From NCBI RefSeq assembly GCF_030518795.1, contig NZ_CP130427.1, positions 1,984,001-2,048,000 of the forward strand: a stretch of 64,000 bases of DNA, given 5' to 3'. The DNA comes from Micromonospora sp. NBRC 110009. Lineage in GTDB: Bacteria > Actinomycetota > Actinomycetes > Mycobacteriales > Micromonosporaceae. The notes under the pieces are model-generated. The model saw only the letters and a program-made list of their open reading frames with translations, was not told where the DNA came from and searched no databases. Within the stretch, counting starts at the first letter, position 1. Every line of letters starts with the position of its first letter. The position numbers were made by a program, and so were the translations under genes. Below are positions 1-8,984 of this stretch, piece after piece.

Positions 1-4
1 GCCC

Positions 5-715
5 TCAGTCCCGGACCGCCCGGTGCAGCGCCACGATGCCGCCGGTCAGGTTGCGCCACCCCACCCGGCTCCAGCCGGCCGCGCCGATCCGGGCGGCGAG
101 CGCCGCCTGGTCCGGCCAGGCCCGGATCGACTCGGCCAGGTAGACGTACGCGTCGGGGTTGCTGGAGACCGCCCGGGCCACCGCCGGCAGCGACCGCATC
201 AGGTACGACAGGTAGACCGTGCGGAAGGCCGGGTTCACCGGCGTGCTGAACTCGCAGACCACCAACCGGCCGCCGGGCTTCGTGACCCGGGCCAGCTCGT
301 GCAGCGCCGCGTCGGTGTCGCTCACGTTACGCAGCGCGAAGGAGATGGTGACCGCGTCGAAGCTGGCGTCGGCGAAGGGCAGCCGCAGGGCGTCCCCGGC
401 CAGCAGCGGCACCTGCGGACGGGTCCGCTTGCCGGCGTGCAGCATGCCCAGCGACAGGTCGGCGCCGACCGCGTACGCCCCGGAGTGGGCCAGCTCCTCG
501 GTCGAGACGCCGGTGCCCGCGCCCACGTCCAGCACCCGCTCGCCCGGGCGCAGCCCGAGCGCCGCCCGGGTGGCCCGCCGCCAGAACCGGTCCTGCCCGA
601 ACGACAGGACGGTGTTGGTCAGGTCGTAGCGGGCCGCCACGCCGTCGAACATCGCGGCGACCTCGTGCGGCTGCTTGTCCAGGCTGGCGCGCTGGCCCTG
701 AGGGGTACGGCTCAC
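5..715 (-). CDS. menG: Demethylmenaquinone methyltransferase (MenG/UbiE family)
   Basis: This enzyme makes the last step of menaquinone synthesis: SAM-dependent C-methylation of demethylmenaquinone at the membrane. The 236-residue product has the family N-terminus ([14 protein letters not shown]), SAM motif [10 protein letters not shown] at residues 61-69, and a typical length. I chose the GTG at 715 because family members begin just before this conserved block. The frame stays open to 808, but that extension looks unlike the family. A GGAGG lies only 1 nt upstream of this GTG, which is unusually tight, so the exact start is uncertain. It is the pathway's terminal enzyme and shares the window with mqnA, mqnC, mqnE, mqnP and the UbiX/UbiD pair. 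Confidence 0.9.
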   Translation of the reverse strand: MSRTPQGQRASLDKQPHEVAAMFDGVAARYDLTNTVLSFGQDRFWRRATRAALGLRPGERVLDVGAGTGVSTEELAHSGAYAVGADLSLGMLHAGKRTRPQVPLLAGDALRLPFADASFDAVTISFALRNVSDTDAALHELARVTKPGGRLVVCEFSTPVNPAFRTVYLSYLMRSLPAVARAVSSNPDAYVYLAESIRAWPDQAALAARIGAAGWSRVGWRNLTGGIVALHRAVRD

Positions 716-878
716 CCCTCCACTCTGCCAGCCGGCCCGCGACCCGCTTCCCCCCGGGTACGCCGGCGTGCCGACGACGGTCAGCCCGCCGGCGGCGAGC
801 AGGGCCATGGCACCGGAGCGACGTCACGACACGCCTGCATCTGTCGATGAATGTCGTCCTCCGAAGCGGAACGAGACA

Positions 879-917
879 CAGCCGGGGCGGGATGGTGTGC
901 CCATCCCGCCCCGGCTG
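879..917 (-). terminator. Strong hairpin downstream of the LPXTG gene
   Basis: A perfect 17-bp inverted repeat (879-895 with 901-917) with a 5-nt loop lies about 50 bp past the stop of the minus-strand LPXTG gene. It has no long T run, which is common for actinomycete terminators. A shorter GC hairpin (CGGCCC/GGGCCG) follows near 931-946. Confidence 0.75.
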
Positions 918-963
918 CCGTGCGTTATGTGAACGGCCCTCCCGGGCCGATGGAGGACGACCG

Positions 964-2202
964 TCAGGCGGTCGGCTTCTCGTCGCCCGGGGTCACCAGG
1001 ACCACCCGGCGCCGGCGGGCGACCAGGAACATCGCCCCACCCGCGACGAGCACCGCCACGCCGATGCCGCCGATCAGGCCGGCCTTGGCGCCGGTCACCG
1101 GCAGGCCGCCGTCGTCGTTACCAACCTCGCCACCGCCGCCGCCACCGCCGCCGCCACCGCCGGCGCCGCCCTCGGCGGCCACGACGACGGCGTAGCCGTC
1201 GGTGTTGTCGCTGCCGTCCACGTCAGGAGCGTCGACCGGGGTCATGTTGTCGGGCGCGTTCTTGATCTCGGTCGACTGGGCCTTGAGGCCCGGGGCCGGC
1301 AGGAGCGGCGTGACCTCGACGGTGCCGCCGGTCAGGGCGCCGGCCTTGACGTCCTTGCTCACCGAGAGCAGGTGGTAGAAGGCGCCGCCCGGCGTCTCGT
1401 CGTCGTTCTTCGGCTCCTGCGTGAGCGGGATGAACGGCAGGTTCGGGTAGGTGCAGACCAGGGAGGCCTTGTCCGTGGCGTACTCGCACTCGTCCTCGGT
1501 CTCGGTGAAGGTCACACCCGCGGGCAGCTTGACCGAGACCTTGAAGCCGGCGGTGGTGACGTCGCCCTGGTTCCAGACCGTGTAGATGAGCTGCGCGGTG
1601 TCGCCCGCGTGCAGGTCACCGGCAAGCTGGATCTTGCCGTTCTTGACCGTGACGGCGTTCTTCACGTCGTCGGCGAGCACGGCCAGGTCCGGGCCGCTCT
1701 CCTTGGAGAACTCGACCGTGGCGTTCTTGGTGTTGTTGTCCTCGGTGGTGTCATCCTTCGAGATCAGGGTGACGGTCACCGGGATGCTGTACGCCTTGTC
1801 CAGCGTCTCCTCGGCCTTGAGGACCACCATCGGCAGGTCGATGGTTTCACCCGGGCCCGGCAGGGCCTCCTGGTTGGCGTAGCAGGTGAAGGCGCCCGGG
1901 TTCTCCCCGTCGCTGTCGGGCTTGCAGTCGGCGTCCGGGAACACGGCGAACCGGGTGAAGTCCACCTTGGAGACGTCGATCCGGACGGCCAGCTCGGACG
2001 GGGTGTTCTCGCCGTTGTTGGTCACCTTGGCGTAGGCGAGCTTGCCGATGGCGCCGTCGGCGACCTTGGTGCCCACCACGTCGAGCGAGAGGTCGGTCTC
2101 GGTGCCTGCGGCGTGCGCGGGCGCACCGAAGACGGTGAGCGCGCCGGAGGCGAGCAGCGCGGCGGCGCCGAGCCGTACCAGCGGCCGGTTACGGAAGATC
2201 AT
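964..2202 (-). CDS. Sortase-anchored (LPXTG) surface protein
   Basis: This 412-residue protein is exported and covalently attached to the cell wall by a sortase. The sequence shows a signal peptide (basic start, hydrophobic core, cut near AHA at about 29-31), then an extracellular region of roughly 310 residues with beta-sandwich-like segments (for example VTNNGENT, LIYTVWNQGDVT) that resemble DUF11/CARDB-type adhesive repeats. A poly-glycine linker follows at about 345-360. Next come LPVTG at 367-371, a hydrophobic segment and a basic tail (RRRR). The ligand or function is unknown. The gene is monocistronic, flanked by its own hairpin and a 298-bp upstream region. Confidence 0.9.
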   Translation of the reverse strand: MIFRNRPLVRLGAAALLASGALTVFGAPAHAAGTETDLSLDVVGTKVADGAIGKLAYAKVTNNGENTPSELAVRIDVSKVDFTRFAVFPDADCKPDSDGENPGAFTCYANQEALPGPGETIDLPMVVLKAEETLDKAYSIPVTVTLISKDDTTEDNNTKNATVEFSKESGPDLAVLADDVKNAVTVKNGKIQLAGDLHAGDTAQLIYTVWNQGDVTTAGFKVSVKLPAGVTFTETEDECEYATDKASLVCTYPNLPFIPLTQEPKNDDETPGGAFYHLLSVSKDVKAGALTGGTVEVTPLLPAPGLKAQSTEIKNAPDNMTPVDAPDVDGSDNTDGYAVVVAAEGGAGGGGGGGGGGGEVGNDDGGLPVTGAKAGLIGGIGVAVLVAGGAMFLVARRRRVVLVTPGDEKPTA

Positions 2203-2500
2203 GACGGGAGTCCCCCCGCGGGATGGGATGGAAAAGGTGACGAGCGGGCACGCTAGCGGCCCGCCATCACCTGCGCCACCCCACGCGCCACACCTTCACC
2301 ACCTGCACCGCTAAGAATTCGTTAAAGATTGCCCGAATTGATGGGTCTTGTTGGGTACAGCCCGGACGCCCGTCCGACGAACAGGTAGGCGGAGACCACC
2401 CGACAACGGGCCAACCATTGGCCGTTCGGTGGACCGACTCGCAGGTCAGGCCGGCCACGGAGCGTGCAGCACGACTTCGCAGTCGGTCGATGTAACGGGT
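2203..2500. other. Intergenic region with promoter of the LPXTG gene
   Basis: No convincing gene is seen. An AT-richer patch at about 2310-2345 stands out from the surrounding GC and is the likeliest place for the minus-strand promoter of the LPXTG gene. A weak 5-bp hairpin (CGACT-TCGC-AGTCG, about 2470-2483) lies just past the mqnC stop and may be its terminator. Confidence 0.4.
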
Positions 2501-3691
2501 TCAGTTGACCTCGACCAGCGGCAGCGACTTCCCGACCCCGCCGCCCGGCAGGGCGATCGAGGAGAAGTGCGAGACCACCCGGTCGTCGCTCGGGTCGTCG
2601 GCCGGGGTCCAGTGCACCGCGAGCCGGTTGTAGAGGGTGTCCCGCTGCGCGGGGATCCGGTCGGCGGTGCGGATCATGCCGATCAGCTCGTGCAGGTTGG
2701 AGCGGTGCCGGGCGCCGGCCGAGGAGATCACGTTCTCCTCCAGCATGATCGAGCCCAGGTCGTCCACGCCCATGTGCAGGGCGAGCTGGCCGACGTCCTT
2801 GCCGGTGGTCAGCCAGGACGCCTGCAGGTGCGGCACCGTCTCGAAGAAGAGCCGGGCCACCGCGACCAGTCGCAGGTATTCCAGGGTGGTCGCCTGGGTC
2901 CGCCCCTTGAGGTGGTTGTTCTCCGGCTGGTACGTCCACGGGATGAACGCCCGGAAGCCGCCCGTGCGGTCCTGCACGTCGCGGATCATCCGCAGGTGCT
3001 CGATCCGCTCGGCGTTGGTCTCGCCGGTGCCCATCATCATGGTCGCGGTCGACTCGAGACCCTGCCGGTGGGCCAGCTCCATGACCTCCAGCCAGCGCGC
3101 ACCCGACTCCTTCAGCGGCGCGATCGCCTGGCGCGGCCGGTCCGGCAGCATCTCCGCGCCGGCACCGGCGATCGAGTCCAGGCCGGCGGCCTTGATCCGG
3201 GCGATGGCCTCGTCCAGGCTCACGCCAGAGACCTTGGCCATGTGCAGGATCTCGCTCGGGCCGATCGAGTGGATGGCCAGCTGCGGGTACGCCGTCTTGA
3301 CCGCCGAGAAGAGCTCCTCGTAGTACTCCACGCCGTAGTCCGGGTGGTGGCCGCCCTGCAGCATGACCTGGGTGGCGCCCAGCTCGACCGCCTCGCCGCA
3401 GCGGCGCAGGATCTCCTCGGTCGGGTGGGTCCACCCTTCCTTGTGCTTCGGAGCCCGGTAGAAGGCGCAGAACTTGCACGCCGTCACGCAGACGTTCGTG
3501 TAGTTGATGTTGCGGTCGATCAGGTACGTCACGATGTTGTCCGGGTAGCGCCGCCGGCGCACCGCGTCCGCCGCCTCGCCGAGCGCGTGGAAGGGCGCCT
3601 CGGTGTAGAGGAGCAGCGCCTCCTCGGGCGTGATCCGCCCGCCGTCCGCGCCGCGCTGCAGGATGTCGTCGATCTCCCGGTGCACCGTCAC
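2501..3691 (-). CDS. mqnC: Cyclic dehypoxanthine futalosine synthase (radical SAM)
   Basis: MqnC converts dehypoxanthine futalosine to its cyclic form in the futalosine route to menaquinone. The 396-residue product has the radical-SAM cluster motif C68-x3-C72-x2-C75 (CVTACKFC) after the conserved YTNVCV stretch, and the family signature GGHHPD further on. The C-terminal half contains the family block FIPWTYQPENNHL. Length and order match the family throughout. The ATG at 3691 gives the expected N-terminus. It is cytosolic and needs [4Fe-4S] and SAM. It is not in an obvious operon with its pathway partners, which lie elsewhere in the window. Confidence 0.96.
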   Translation of the reverse strand: MTVHREIDDILQRGADGGRITPEEALLLYTEAPFHALGEAADAVRRRRYPDNIVTYLIDRNINYTNVCVTACKFCAFYRAPKHKEGWTHPTEEILRRCGEAVELGATQVMLQGGHHPDYGVEYYEELFSAVKTAYPQLAIHSIGPSEILHMAKVSGVSLDEAIARIKAAGLDSIAGAGAEMLPDRPRQAIAPLKESGARWLEVMELAHRQGLESTATMMMGTGETNAERIEHLRMIRDVQDRTGGFRAFIPWTYQPENNHLKGRTQATTLEYLRLVAVARLFFETVPHLQASWLTTGKDVGQLALHMGVDDLGSIMLEENVISSAGARHRSNLHELIGMIRTADRIPAQRDTLYNRLAVHWTPADDPSDDRVVSHFSSIALPGGGVGKSLPLVEVN

Positions 3692-3869
3692 GCCACCGAG
3701 CCTACGTCGCCGGTCCGGACGCCGGCACGCCGCTCCACCCCCGGTGACGATCGCCCCACCTGGCGAGCAGTTCGCCGGGACGGTCGCCAGCTACACCGAA
3801 CAGCGGGAGTCGCGGGAGCTACTGCTCTGCCTCGGCGAGAACGGCTGACGGCCCGTCCCGCCAGTGCCC

Positions 3870-3911
3870 GCGGCGGGCCGGTCCGGCATCACGCACGGAC
3901 CGGCCCGCCGC
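3870..3911 (-). terminator. Terminator of the paa operon
   Basis: A perfect 16-bp stem (3870-3885 with 3896-3911) with a 10-nt loop lies 7 bp beyond the paaE stop on the minus strand. No other plausible role is apparent in this 226-bp gap. Confidence 0.85.
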
Positions 3912-3917
3912 GTGGCC

Positions 3918-5027
3918 TCAGGCGTCGTAGTCGACGGTGAGCTTGTCGGTGACGGGGCTGGACTGGCAGGTCAGCACGTACCCGGCTGCCACCTCGTCCG
4001 GCTCCAGCGCGTAGTTGCGGGCCATCGTCACCTCGCCCTCGACCACCTTGGCCTTGCAGGTCGAGCAGACCCCGCCCTTGCAGGCGTACGGCAGCTCGCC
4101 GCGCACCTTCAGGGCCGCGTCCAGCACCCGCTCGTCGCGCCCCATGGTGAAGCTCGACGACCGCCCGTCGAGCACGATGGTGACCTCCGCGCCGGCACCC
4201 GGCTCGGCGGCCGGGCGGCGGACCGGCTCCGGCGGGGCGTCGACGTGGAACAGCTCGGTGTGCACCGCCGAATCCGGCAGGCCCCGGTCGGCCAGCACCG
4301 CCTTGGCGTCCACCACCATCCCGTACGGGCCGCAGAGGAACCACTCCTCGATGGCGTCGCCCGGAACGACGGTGTCCAGCAGCCGGGTCAGCCGGTCCGC
4401 GTCGATCCGCCCGGAGAGCAGCGGCGACTCGCCCTGCTCCCGGGAGAGCACGTGCACCAGGTGCAGCCGGGTCGGGTACCGGTCCTTCAGGTCGGCCAGC
4501 TCCTCGGCGAACATCACCGAGTTCGCCGTCCGGTTGCCGTACACCAGGGTGAAGGTGCTGGCCGGCTCGACGGCCAGCGCCGTCGCGACCAGCGACAGCA
4601 CCGGGGTGATGCCGGAGCCGGCGACCACCGCGCCGTAGCGGCGGGCCCGGTCCGCCGCGAACGCCGAGGTGAAGTGCCCCAGCGGAGGCAGCACCTCGAC
4701 GGTGTCGCCGCCGCGCAGCGCCCCGCAGGCGTACGCGGAGAACGCGCCGCCGGGGACCTCCCGGACCCCGATCCGCAGCCGACCGTGTCGGGCCAGCTCC
4801 TCCGGCATGGAGCAGATGGAGTACGACCGCCGCACGTCCTCGCCGTCCGCACCGGTGCGCCGGACGGTCAGGTGCTGGCCGGCGGAGAACGCGAAGGTCT
4901 CCCGCAGCTCCTCGGGCACGGCGAAGGTGATCGCCACGGCGTCGTCGGTGAGCCGGTCGACGGCGGCGACGGGGAGCGGGTGGAAGACCGGCCGGCGACG
5001 GACCGGTCGGGTGATCGTGACAGTCAC
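3918..5027 (-). CDS. paaE: Phenylacetyl-CoA 1,2-epoxidase reductase subunit PaaE (PaaK)
   Basis: This is the electron-transfer subunit that passes electrons from NADPH through FAD and a plant-type [2Fe-2S] cluster to the PaaA di-iron centre. The 369-residue product has an FAD/NAD-binding reductase module (RRSYSIC, then GSGITPVLS and the FLCGPYGM block) followed by a C-terminal ferredoxin domain with cluster ligands C316, C321, C324 and C354. The GTG start at 5027 overlaps the paaD stop as GTGA. The frame is open further upstream, but that part only shadows paaD. It is the last gene of paaABCDE, followed by a strong hairpin. Confidence 0.95.
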   Translation of the reverse strand: MTVTITRPVRRRPVFHPLPVAAVDRLTDDAVAITFAVPEELRETFAFSAGQHLTVRRTGADGEDVRRSYSICSMPEELARHGRLRIGVREVPGGAFSAYACGALRGGDTVEVLPPLGHFTSAFAADRARRYGAVVAGSGITPVLSLVATALAVEPASTFTLVYGNRTANSVMFAEELADLKDRYPTRLHLVHVLSREQGESPLLSGRIDADRLTRLLDTVVPGDAIEEWFLCGPYGMVVDAKAVLADRGLPDSAVHTELFHVDAPPEPVRRPAAEPGAGAEVTIVLDGRSSSFTMGRDERVLDAALKVRGELPYACKGGVCSTCKAKVVEGEVTMARNYALEPDEVAAGYVLTCQSSPVTDKLTVDYDA

Positions 5028-5503
5028 AGCGCCTTCAGGTGGTCGAAGGGTTCGGAGCAGGAGCGGCAGCGCCAGAGGGCCTTGCAGGCGGTCGAGCCGA
5101 AGCGGCTGACCTGCTCGGTCTCCGGCGAGCCGCAGCGGGGGCAGCGCACGGCGAGGGTCAGCGGCACCACGTTGCCGCCGCGCGGGGCCGGCGCGGGCGG
5201 GGCGATGCCGGCGGCGGCGAGCTTCGCCCGGCCGCTCTCCGAGATCCAGTCGGTGCTCCACGCGGGGGTGTAGACCGTGCGGACCTCGACGTCGGGGTGG
5301 CCGGCGGCGGCCAGCGCACGGCGGATGTCCGCCCGGATCACGTCCATCGCCGGGCAGCCGGTGTAGGTGGGGGTGATGGTGACGACGACCCGACCGGTGG
5401 CCGGGTCCTCGTCCACGGACCGCAGGATGCCCAGCTCGTCGATGGTGATGACCCGGATCTCCGGGTCCACCACCGCCGCCGCTGCCGCCCTGGGGTCAGT
5501 CAC
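5024..5503 (-). CDS. paaD: Phenylacetyl-CoA epoxidase assembly protein PaaD (PaaJ)
   Basis: PaaD is a DUF59/MIP18-family protein thought to help assemble the metal centres of the PaaABCE complex. The 159-residue product carries the DUF59 core with VTPTYTGCPAM-type residues (ITPTYTGCPAMDVI) and a C-terminal zinc-ribbon-like set of four cysteines (CPRCG and CRSC), as in actinobacterial and proteobacterial PaaD. I chose the GTG at 5503 because it overlaps the paaC stop as GTGA; a second GTG sits directly upstream at 5506. It is translationally coupled on both sides. Confidence 0.93.
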   Translation of the reverse strand: MTDPRAAAAAVVDPEIRVITIDELGILRSVDEDPATGRVVVTITPTYTGCPAMDVIRADIRRALAAAGHPDVEVRTVYTPAWSTDWISESGRAKLAAAGIAPPAPAPRGGNVVPLTLAVRCPRCGSPETEQVSRFGSTACKALWRCRSCSEPFDHLKAL

Positions 5504-6225
5504 CACCGGGCTCCCGGGTGGGCGCGGTGCAGCACCTGCATCTCGGCCAGCAGGTACGAGAGGTGTTCGGTGTGGACGCCGTCGCGGCCGCCACCGGGCG
5601 TCCACCCGTCCGCCGGGCGGCTCAGCGTCGCCGCGTCCAGCACGGCGCTGACGGTCGCGTCGAAGTCGGCCCGCAGGGAGGCCGGGTCGACCGGCGCCGC
5701 CGGGTCCGCCGCGAAGAACTCGTGGGTGTGCGGCCAGACCTGGTCCACCGCGTCCTGCATGCGCCGGTGCGACTCCTCGGTGCCGTCACCGAGCCGCTTC
5801 ACCCAGAGCGCGGCGTGGTCCAGGTGGTACGCGGACTCCTTGCGCGCCTTCGCACCGATCGCGGCGAGCCGCTCGTCGGCGCAGCCGGCCAGCGCGGTGT
5901 AGAGCGGGAGCTGGTAGGCGGCCAGGAAGAACAGCTTCGCCATCGTCACCGCGAAGTCGCCGTTGGGCAGTTCGACCAGGAGGCAGTTGCGGAACTCGCG
6001 GTCGGCGCGGAGGTAGGCCAGCGCGTCCTCGTCCCGGCCGGCGCCCTCCAGCTCGCCGGCGTAGGTGAGCAGGAGGCGGGCCGCGCCGAGCTGGTCGAGG
6101 GCGATGTTGGCCAGCGCGATGTCCTCCTCCATCTCCGGGGCGCGGGAGGTCCACTCGCCGAGCCGCTGCGCCGCGATCAGCGCGTCGTCGCCGAGGGCGA
6201 GGGTGAAGTCGAACAGGCTGCTCAC
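5500..6225 (-). CDS. paaC: Phenylacetyl-CoA epoxidase structural subunit PaaC
   Basis: PaaC is the non-catalytic ferritin-like partner of PaaA in the multicomponent epoxidase that activates the aromatic ring of phenylacetyl-CoA. The 241-residue product contains the helical-bundle blocks typical of PaaC (GDDALIAAQRLGEW, KARKESAYHLDHA, HTEHLSYLLAEMQ). The start is GTG at 6225, in a GTGA overlap with the end of paaB. The upstream open frame contains no recognisable extra domain. The complex is cytosolic. Confidence 0.94.
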   Translation of the reverse strand: MSSLFDFTLALGDDALIAAQRLGEWTSRAPEMEEDIALANIALDQLGAARLLLTYAGELEGAGRDEDALAYLRADREFRNCLLVELPNGDFAVTMAKLFFLAAYQLPLYTALAGCADERLAAIGAKARKESAYHLDHAALWVKRLGDGTEESHRRMQDAVDQVWPHTHEFFAADPAAPVDPASLRADFDATVSAVLDAATLSRPADGWTPGGGRDGVHTEHLSYLLAEMQVLHRAHPGARW

Positions 6226-6542
6226 AGGTGAGCCACCCCGTCCGGCACCTCGTAGAAGGTGGGGTGGCGGTAGACCTTGTCGGCCGCCGGGTCGAAGAAG
6301 GCGTCCTTCTCGTCCGGGCTGGACGCGGTGATCGCGCCGGCCGGCACCACCCAGATGGAGACCCCTTCCTGCCGGCGGGTGTAGAGGTCGCGGGCGTTGC
6401 GCAGGGCCAGCTCGGCGTCGGGCGCGTGCAGGCTGCCGACGTGGGTGTGCGACAGCCCGCGCCGGGCCCGCACGAAGACCTCCCACAAAGGCGAATGATC
6501 CTTCACGCTGAGCCGATCGGTTCGCTCGCTGCGCTCGCTCAC
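6222..6542 (-). CDS. paaB: Phenylacetyl-CoA epoxidase subunit PaaB, N-terminally extended
   Basis: PaaB is a small structural subunit of the PaaABC(D)E complex. The conserved body ([36 protein letters not shown]) is typical. I placed the start at GTG 6542, which overlaps the paaA stop as GTGA and gives 106 residues. The first 12 codons ([12 protein letters not shown]) are encoded by a repeat that is not part of the family. The family normally begins near PLWEVF, so the ancestral start is probably GTG 6506 (VKDHSPLW). Which GTG is used cannot be settled from sequence. See the repeat entry at 6503. Confidence 0.9.
   Translation of the reverse strand: MSERSERTDRLSVKDHSPLWEVFVRARRGLSHTHVGSLHAPDAELALRNARDLYTRRQEGVSIWVVPAGAITASSPDEKDAFFDPAADKVYRHPTFYEVPDGVAHL
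6503..6542 (-). repeat. SERSER-type short repeat at the paaA/paaB junction
   Basis: The minus strand reads GTGAGCGAGCGCAGCGAGCG followed by AACCGATCGGCTCAGC. Its core is an imperfect palindrome of GAGCGAG and its complement. A relative occurs at 52406-52489. It sits exactly between the paaA stop and the presumed original paaB start, in frame with paaB. Confidence 0.7.
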
Positions 6543-7603
6543 GCCGCCACCTTCTCCTTGTTGCTCTGCTTCGCCGCGTACGCCGCGGCGGCCTCGCGCA
6601 CCCAGGCGCCCTCGGCGTGGGCCCGGCGGCGGTGTTCCATCCGCTGCCGGTTGCACGGCCCGTTGCCCTTGATCACCTGCATCAGCTCGTCGTAGTCGGG
6701 CTGGGTGTAGTCGTACGCCTGCCGCTCGTCGTTCCAGCGCAGGTCCGGGTCGGGAATGGTCAGGCCCAGGATCTCCGCCTGCTGCACGCACATGTCGACG
6801 AAGCGCTGCCGCAGCTCGTCGTTGGAGAAGCGCTTGATCTTCCAGGCCATCGACTGCGCCGAGTGGGTCGAGTCTCCGTCCGGCGGGCCGAACATCGCCA
6901 GTGACGGGTACCACCAGCGGTCCACCGCGTCCTGAGCCATCGCCTTCTGCTCCGGGGTGCCGTGGCCCAGGGTGTGCAGGATCTCGTAGCCCTGGCGCTG
7001 GTGGAACGACTCCTCCTTGCAGACCCGGATCATCGCCCGGGCGTACGGCCCGTAGGAGCAGCGGCAGAGCGGCACCTGGTTGACGATCGCGGCGCCGTCC
7101 ACCAGCCAGCCGATGGCGCCCACGTCCGCCCAGGTGAGGGTCGGGTAGTTGAAGATCGAGCTGTACTTCTGCCGGCCCTCGAGCAGCAGCTCCACCAGCT
7201 CGTCCCGGCTGACGCCCAGGGTCTCGGCCGCGGCGTAGAGATAGAGGCCGTGGCCGGCCTCGTCCTGCACCTTGGCCAGCAGGATCGCCTTGCGCTTGAG
7301 CGAGGGGGCCCGGCTGATCCAGTTCCCCTCCGGCTGCATGCCGATGATCTCGGAGTGCGCGTGCTGGGCGATCTGCCGGATCAGCGTCTTCCGGTACGCC
7401 TCCGGCATCCAGTCCCGCGGCTCGATCTTCTGATCGGCGTCGATCACGTCCGCGAAGTACGCCGCGAGGTCCTCGTCGGGGGCCGGGCCGCCGCGTCGGG
7501 CCCGCGCCGCGGCCTCCCGCAGCGCCGCCTCCGCCGCCTCCACCTCGCCGAGCAGGCCGCCGCCCGGACCGTCCTCGGGCGGGGCGAAGTCGTTGCCATA
7601 CAT
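6539..7603 (-). CDS. paaA: Phenylacetyl-CoA epoxidase catalytic subunit PaaA
   Basis: PaaA is the di-iron oxygenase subunit that epoxidises the ring of phenylacetyl-CoA, the committed step of aerobic phenylacetate breakdown. The 354-residue product has carboxylate and histidine ligand motifs of the ferritin-like fold (KVQDEAGHG with E115 and H118; [10 protein letters not shown] later) and the family blocks [13 protein letters not shown] and [11 protein letters not shown]. The ATG at 7603 was chosen over an open upstream frame because MYGND starts the homologous region and a likely operator lies just upstream. It is first in the minus-strand operon paaA-B-C-D-E, in which every junction is a 4-base GTGA overlap. 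Confidence 0.96.
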   Translation of the reverse strand: MYGNDFAPPEDGPGGGLLGEVEAAEAALREAAARARRGGPAPDEDLAAYFADVIDADQKIEPRDWMPEAYRKTLIRQIAQHAHSEIIGMQPEGNWISRAPSLKRKAILLAKVQDEAGHGLYLYAAAETLGVSRDELVELLLEGRQKYSSIFNYPTLTWADVGAIGWLVDGAAIVNQVPLCRCSYGPYARAMIRVCKEESFHQRQGYEILHTLGHGTPEQKAMAQDAVDRWWYPSLAMFGPPDGDSTHSAQSMAWKIKRFSNDELRQRFVDMCVQQAEILGLTIPDPDLRWNDERQAYDYTQPDYDELMQVIKGNGPCNRQRMEHRRRAHAEGAWVREAAAAYAAKQSNKEKVAA

Positions 7604-7973
7604 GAGGCCAGTGTTACAGCTCGCGACCGATGACACCAGAGGGTGTAACAGATTTCCGGGCGCACCTTCCGCACCCGGTGACCGCTTGCAGTCGGAAGCT
7701 CTGACCTGCGTAAACCTGTGACTTCGGCCACGCGCGGAAGGTGAATCCTCCCAACTGCGGCATAGCGGGCCAATGTCCCGCCTTCTCGACGAGTCCACGG
7801 CCGTCAGGTTCTGGCGTCCGGCCGGTCCGGAAGTAGACTTCCCCCGGCACACCGATCGGCTGCTGACGATCGCCACCGACTCCCGGGCCCATCTCCCCCC
7901 GGCCCCGGCGATCAGGCCGTACCCATTCGGAACAGCCGGTCCCCCCGGCCTTACATCTGGAGTTCACCCACTC
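7604..7973. promoter_or_regulatory. Divergent intergenic region; candidate paa operator at 7611-7650
   Basis: This 370-bp stretch separates paaA from the first beta-lactamase-like gene and holds no credible gene. Next to the paaA start, TGTTACA and TGTAACA form an inverted repeat spanning 7612-7650. Inside it, TGACACC-AGAG-GGTGTAA (about 7631-7648) is a tighter palindrome with arms ACACC/GGTGT. Such a site directly upstream of an inducible catabolic operon is a good candidate for a TetR- or GntR-type repressor, but no regulator gene is adjacent. The rest shows no clear structure. The plus-strand gene start is preceded by GGAG at about 7959. Confidence 0.5.
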
Positions 7974-8984
7974 ATGCGACCTCGCGTGACCATGGTGCTC
8001 GCCATCGTGGCGGTGCTCATCGGTGGCGTCATGCTGGTGCCCACCGCGTACGGGAAGCTCTCCGGCGGCGCCGCCCTGCCCCGCATCGGCGGCATCGGCG
8101 GCGGCGCGGAGCAGGTACCCGCGCCCGCCCCGACCACGCCGCCCCCGCCGACGCTGGCCGCCGGCCCGGTCTCGGTGAACTTCAAGGGCGACTTCTTCTC
8201 CTGGGCGCTGATGGACCGGACGACCGGGAAGATCAGCGGTGCGAAGAACATGGACCAGACCAACTCGACCGAGTCGATGCTCAAGGCCTGGATCGTCTCC
8301 GACTACCTGCGCCAGCTCGGCCCCACCAAGCAGCCGACCGCGGCGCTCAAGAACTGGGCGAGCCTGGCCATCCGGGACAGCAACGACGTCGGGGCCAACA
8401 AGGTGTACGCGGCGGCCGGCGGGTCGTACAAGCCGCAGTCGAACGGCAAGCCCGACCCGGTGATCCAGCGGGCCATCAAGATCTGCGGCCTCACCGACAC
8501 CAAGCGCAGCGGATCCCCCGCCCCCGCCATGTACAACGGCTGGTGGAGCTTCACCCGGATGTCTCCCGAGGACGCCGTCCGGCTCGGTGACTGCATCGCC
8601 GACGGCAAGGCCGCCGGCCCGACGTGGACCAAGTGGGTCCTCAACGAGATGGCCCACGTCCGGGGCAGCGTCAAGGCCCAGCAGGCCAAGTCCGGCGGCG
8701 GGAAGTGGGGCATCGTCGACGGCCTGCCCGCCTCGATCAAGGCGCAGGGCCCGGTGTACATCAAGAACGGCTGGACGCCGCTCGTCTACGACGGCAACTG
8801 GCACGTCAACTGCCTGGCGGTCACTGACAAGTGGAGCCTCGCGGTGATGATGCGCTACCCCAGCAACGGGGGCAACGTGCCGGACTACGGCGCGAAGGTC
8901 TGCGCCAGCGTGGCCACCCAGCTCGTCACCCCGCAGCCCGGCGCCGCCCTGAAGGTGCCGCAGCAGCCGGTCGGGAAGCTCTGA
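7974..8984 (+). CDS. Membrane-anchored or secreted serine hydrolase, beta-lactamase fold (first of pair)
   Basis: The 336-residue protein has an N-terminal hydrophobic anchor (about 5-26), a Pro/Ala-rich linker and a domain with class A beta-lactamase/DD-peptidase motifs: S101-M-L-K104 (SxxK), S136-N-D138 in the SDN position, and KNGW near 260 in place of KTG. The likely location is outside the cytoplasmic membrane, with peptidoglycan or a beta-lactam as possible substrate; the actual substrate is unknown. The SDN triad reads SND, so activity may differ from a true beta-lactamase. The ATG at 7974 was chosen because it starts the membrane anchor and has GGAG upstream. Its stop overlaps the start of its paralogue (TGATG). 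Confidence 0.85.
   Translation: MRPRVTMVLAIVAVLIGGVMLVPTAYGKLSGGAALPRIGGIGGGAEQVPAPAPTTPPPPTLAAGPVSVNFKGDFFSWALMDRTTGKISGAKNMDQTNSTESMLKAWIVSDYLRQLGPTKQPTAALKNWASLAIRDSNDVGANKVYAAAGGSYKPQSNGKPDPVIQRAIKICGLTDTKRSGSPAPAMYNGWWSFTRMSPEDAVRLGDCIADGKAAGPTWTKWVLNEMAHVRGSVKAQQAKSGGGKWGIVDGLPASIKAQGPVYIKNGWTPLVYDGNWHVNCLAVTDKWSLAVMMRYPSNGGNVPDYGAKVCASVATQLVTPQPGAALKVPQQPVGKL

Noticed and set aside
3741-3848. 34-codon plus-strand frame from GTG (TIAPPGEQFAGTVASYTEQR)
   Set aside because: No ribosome binding site or family match; too short to support between mqnC and the paa terminator.
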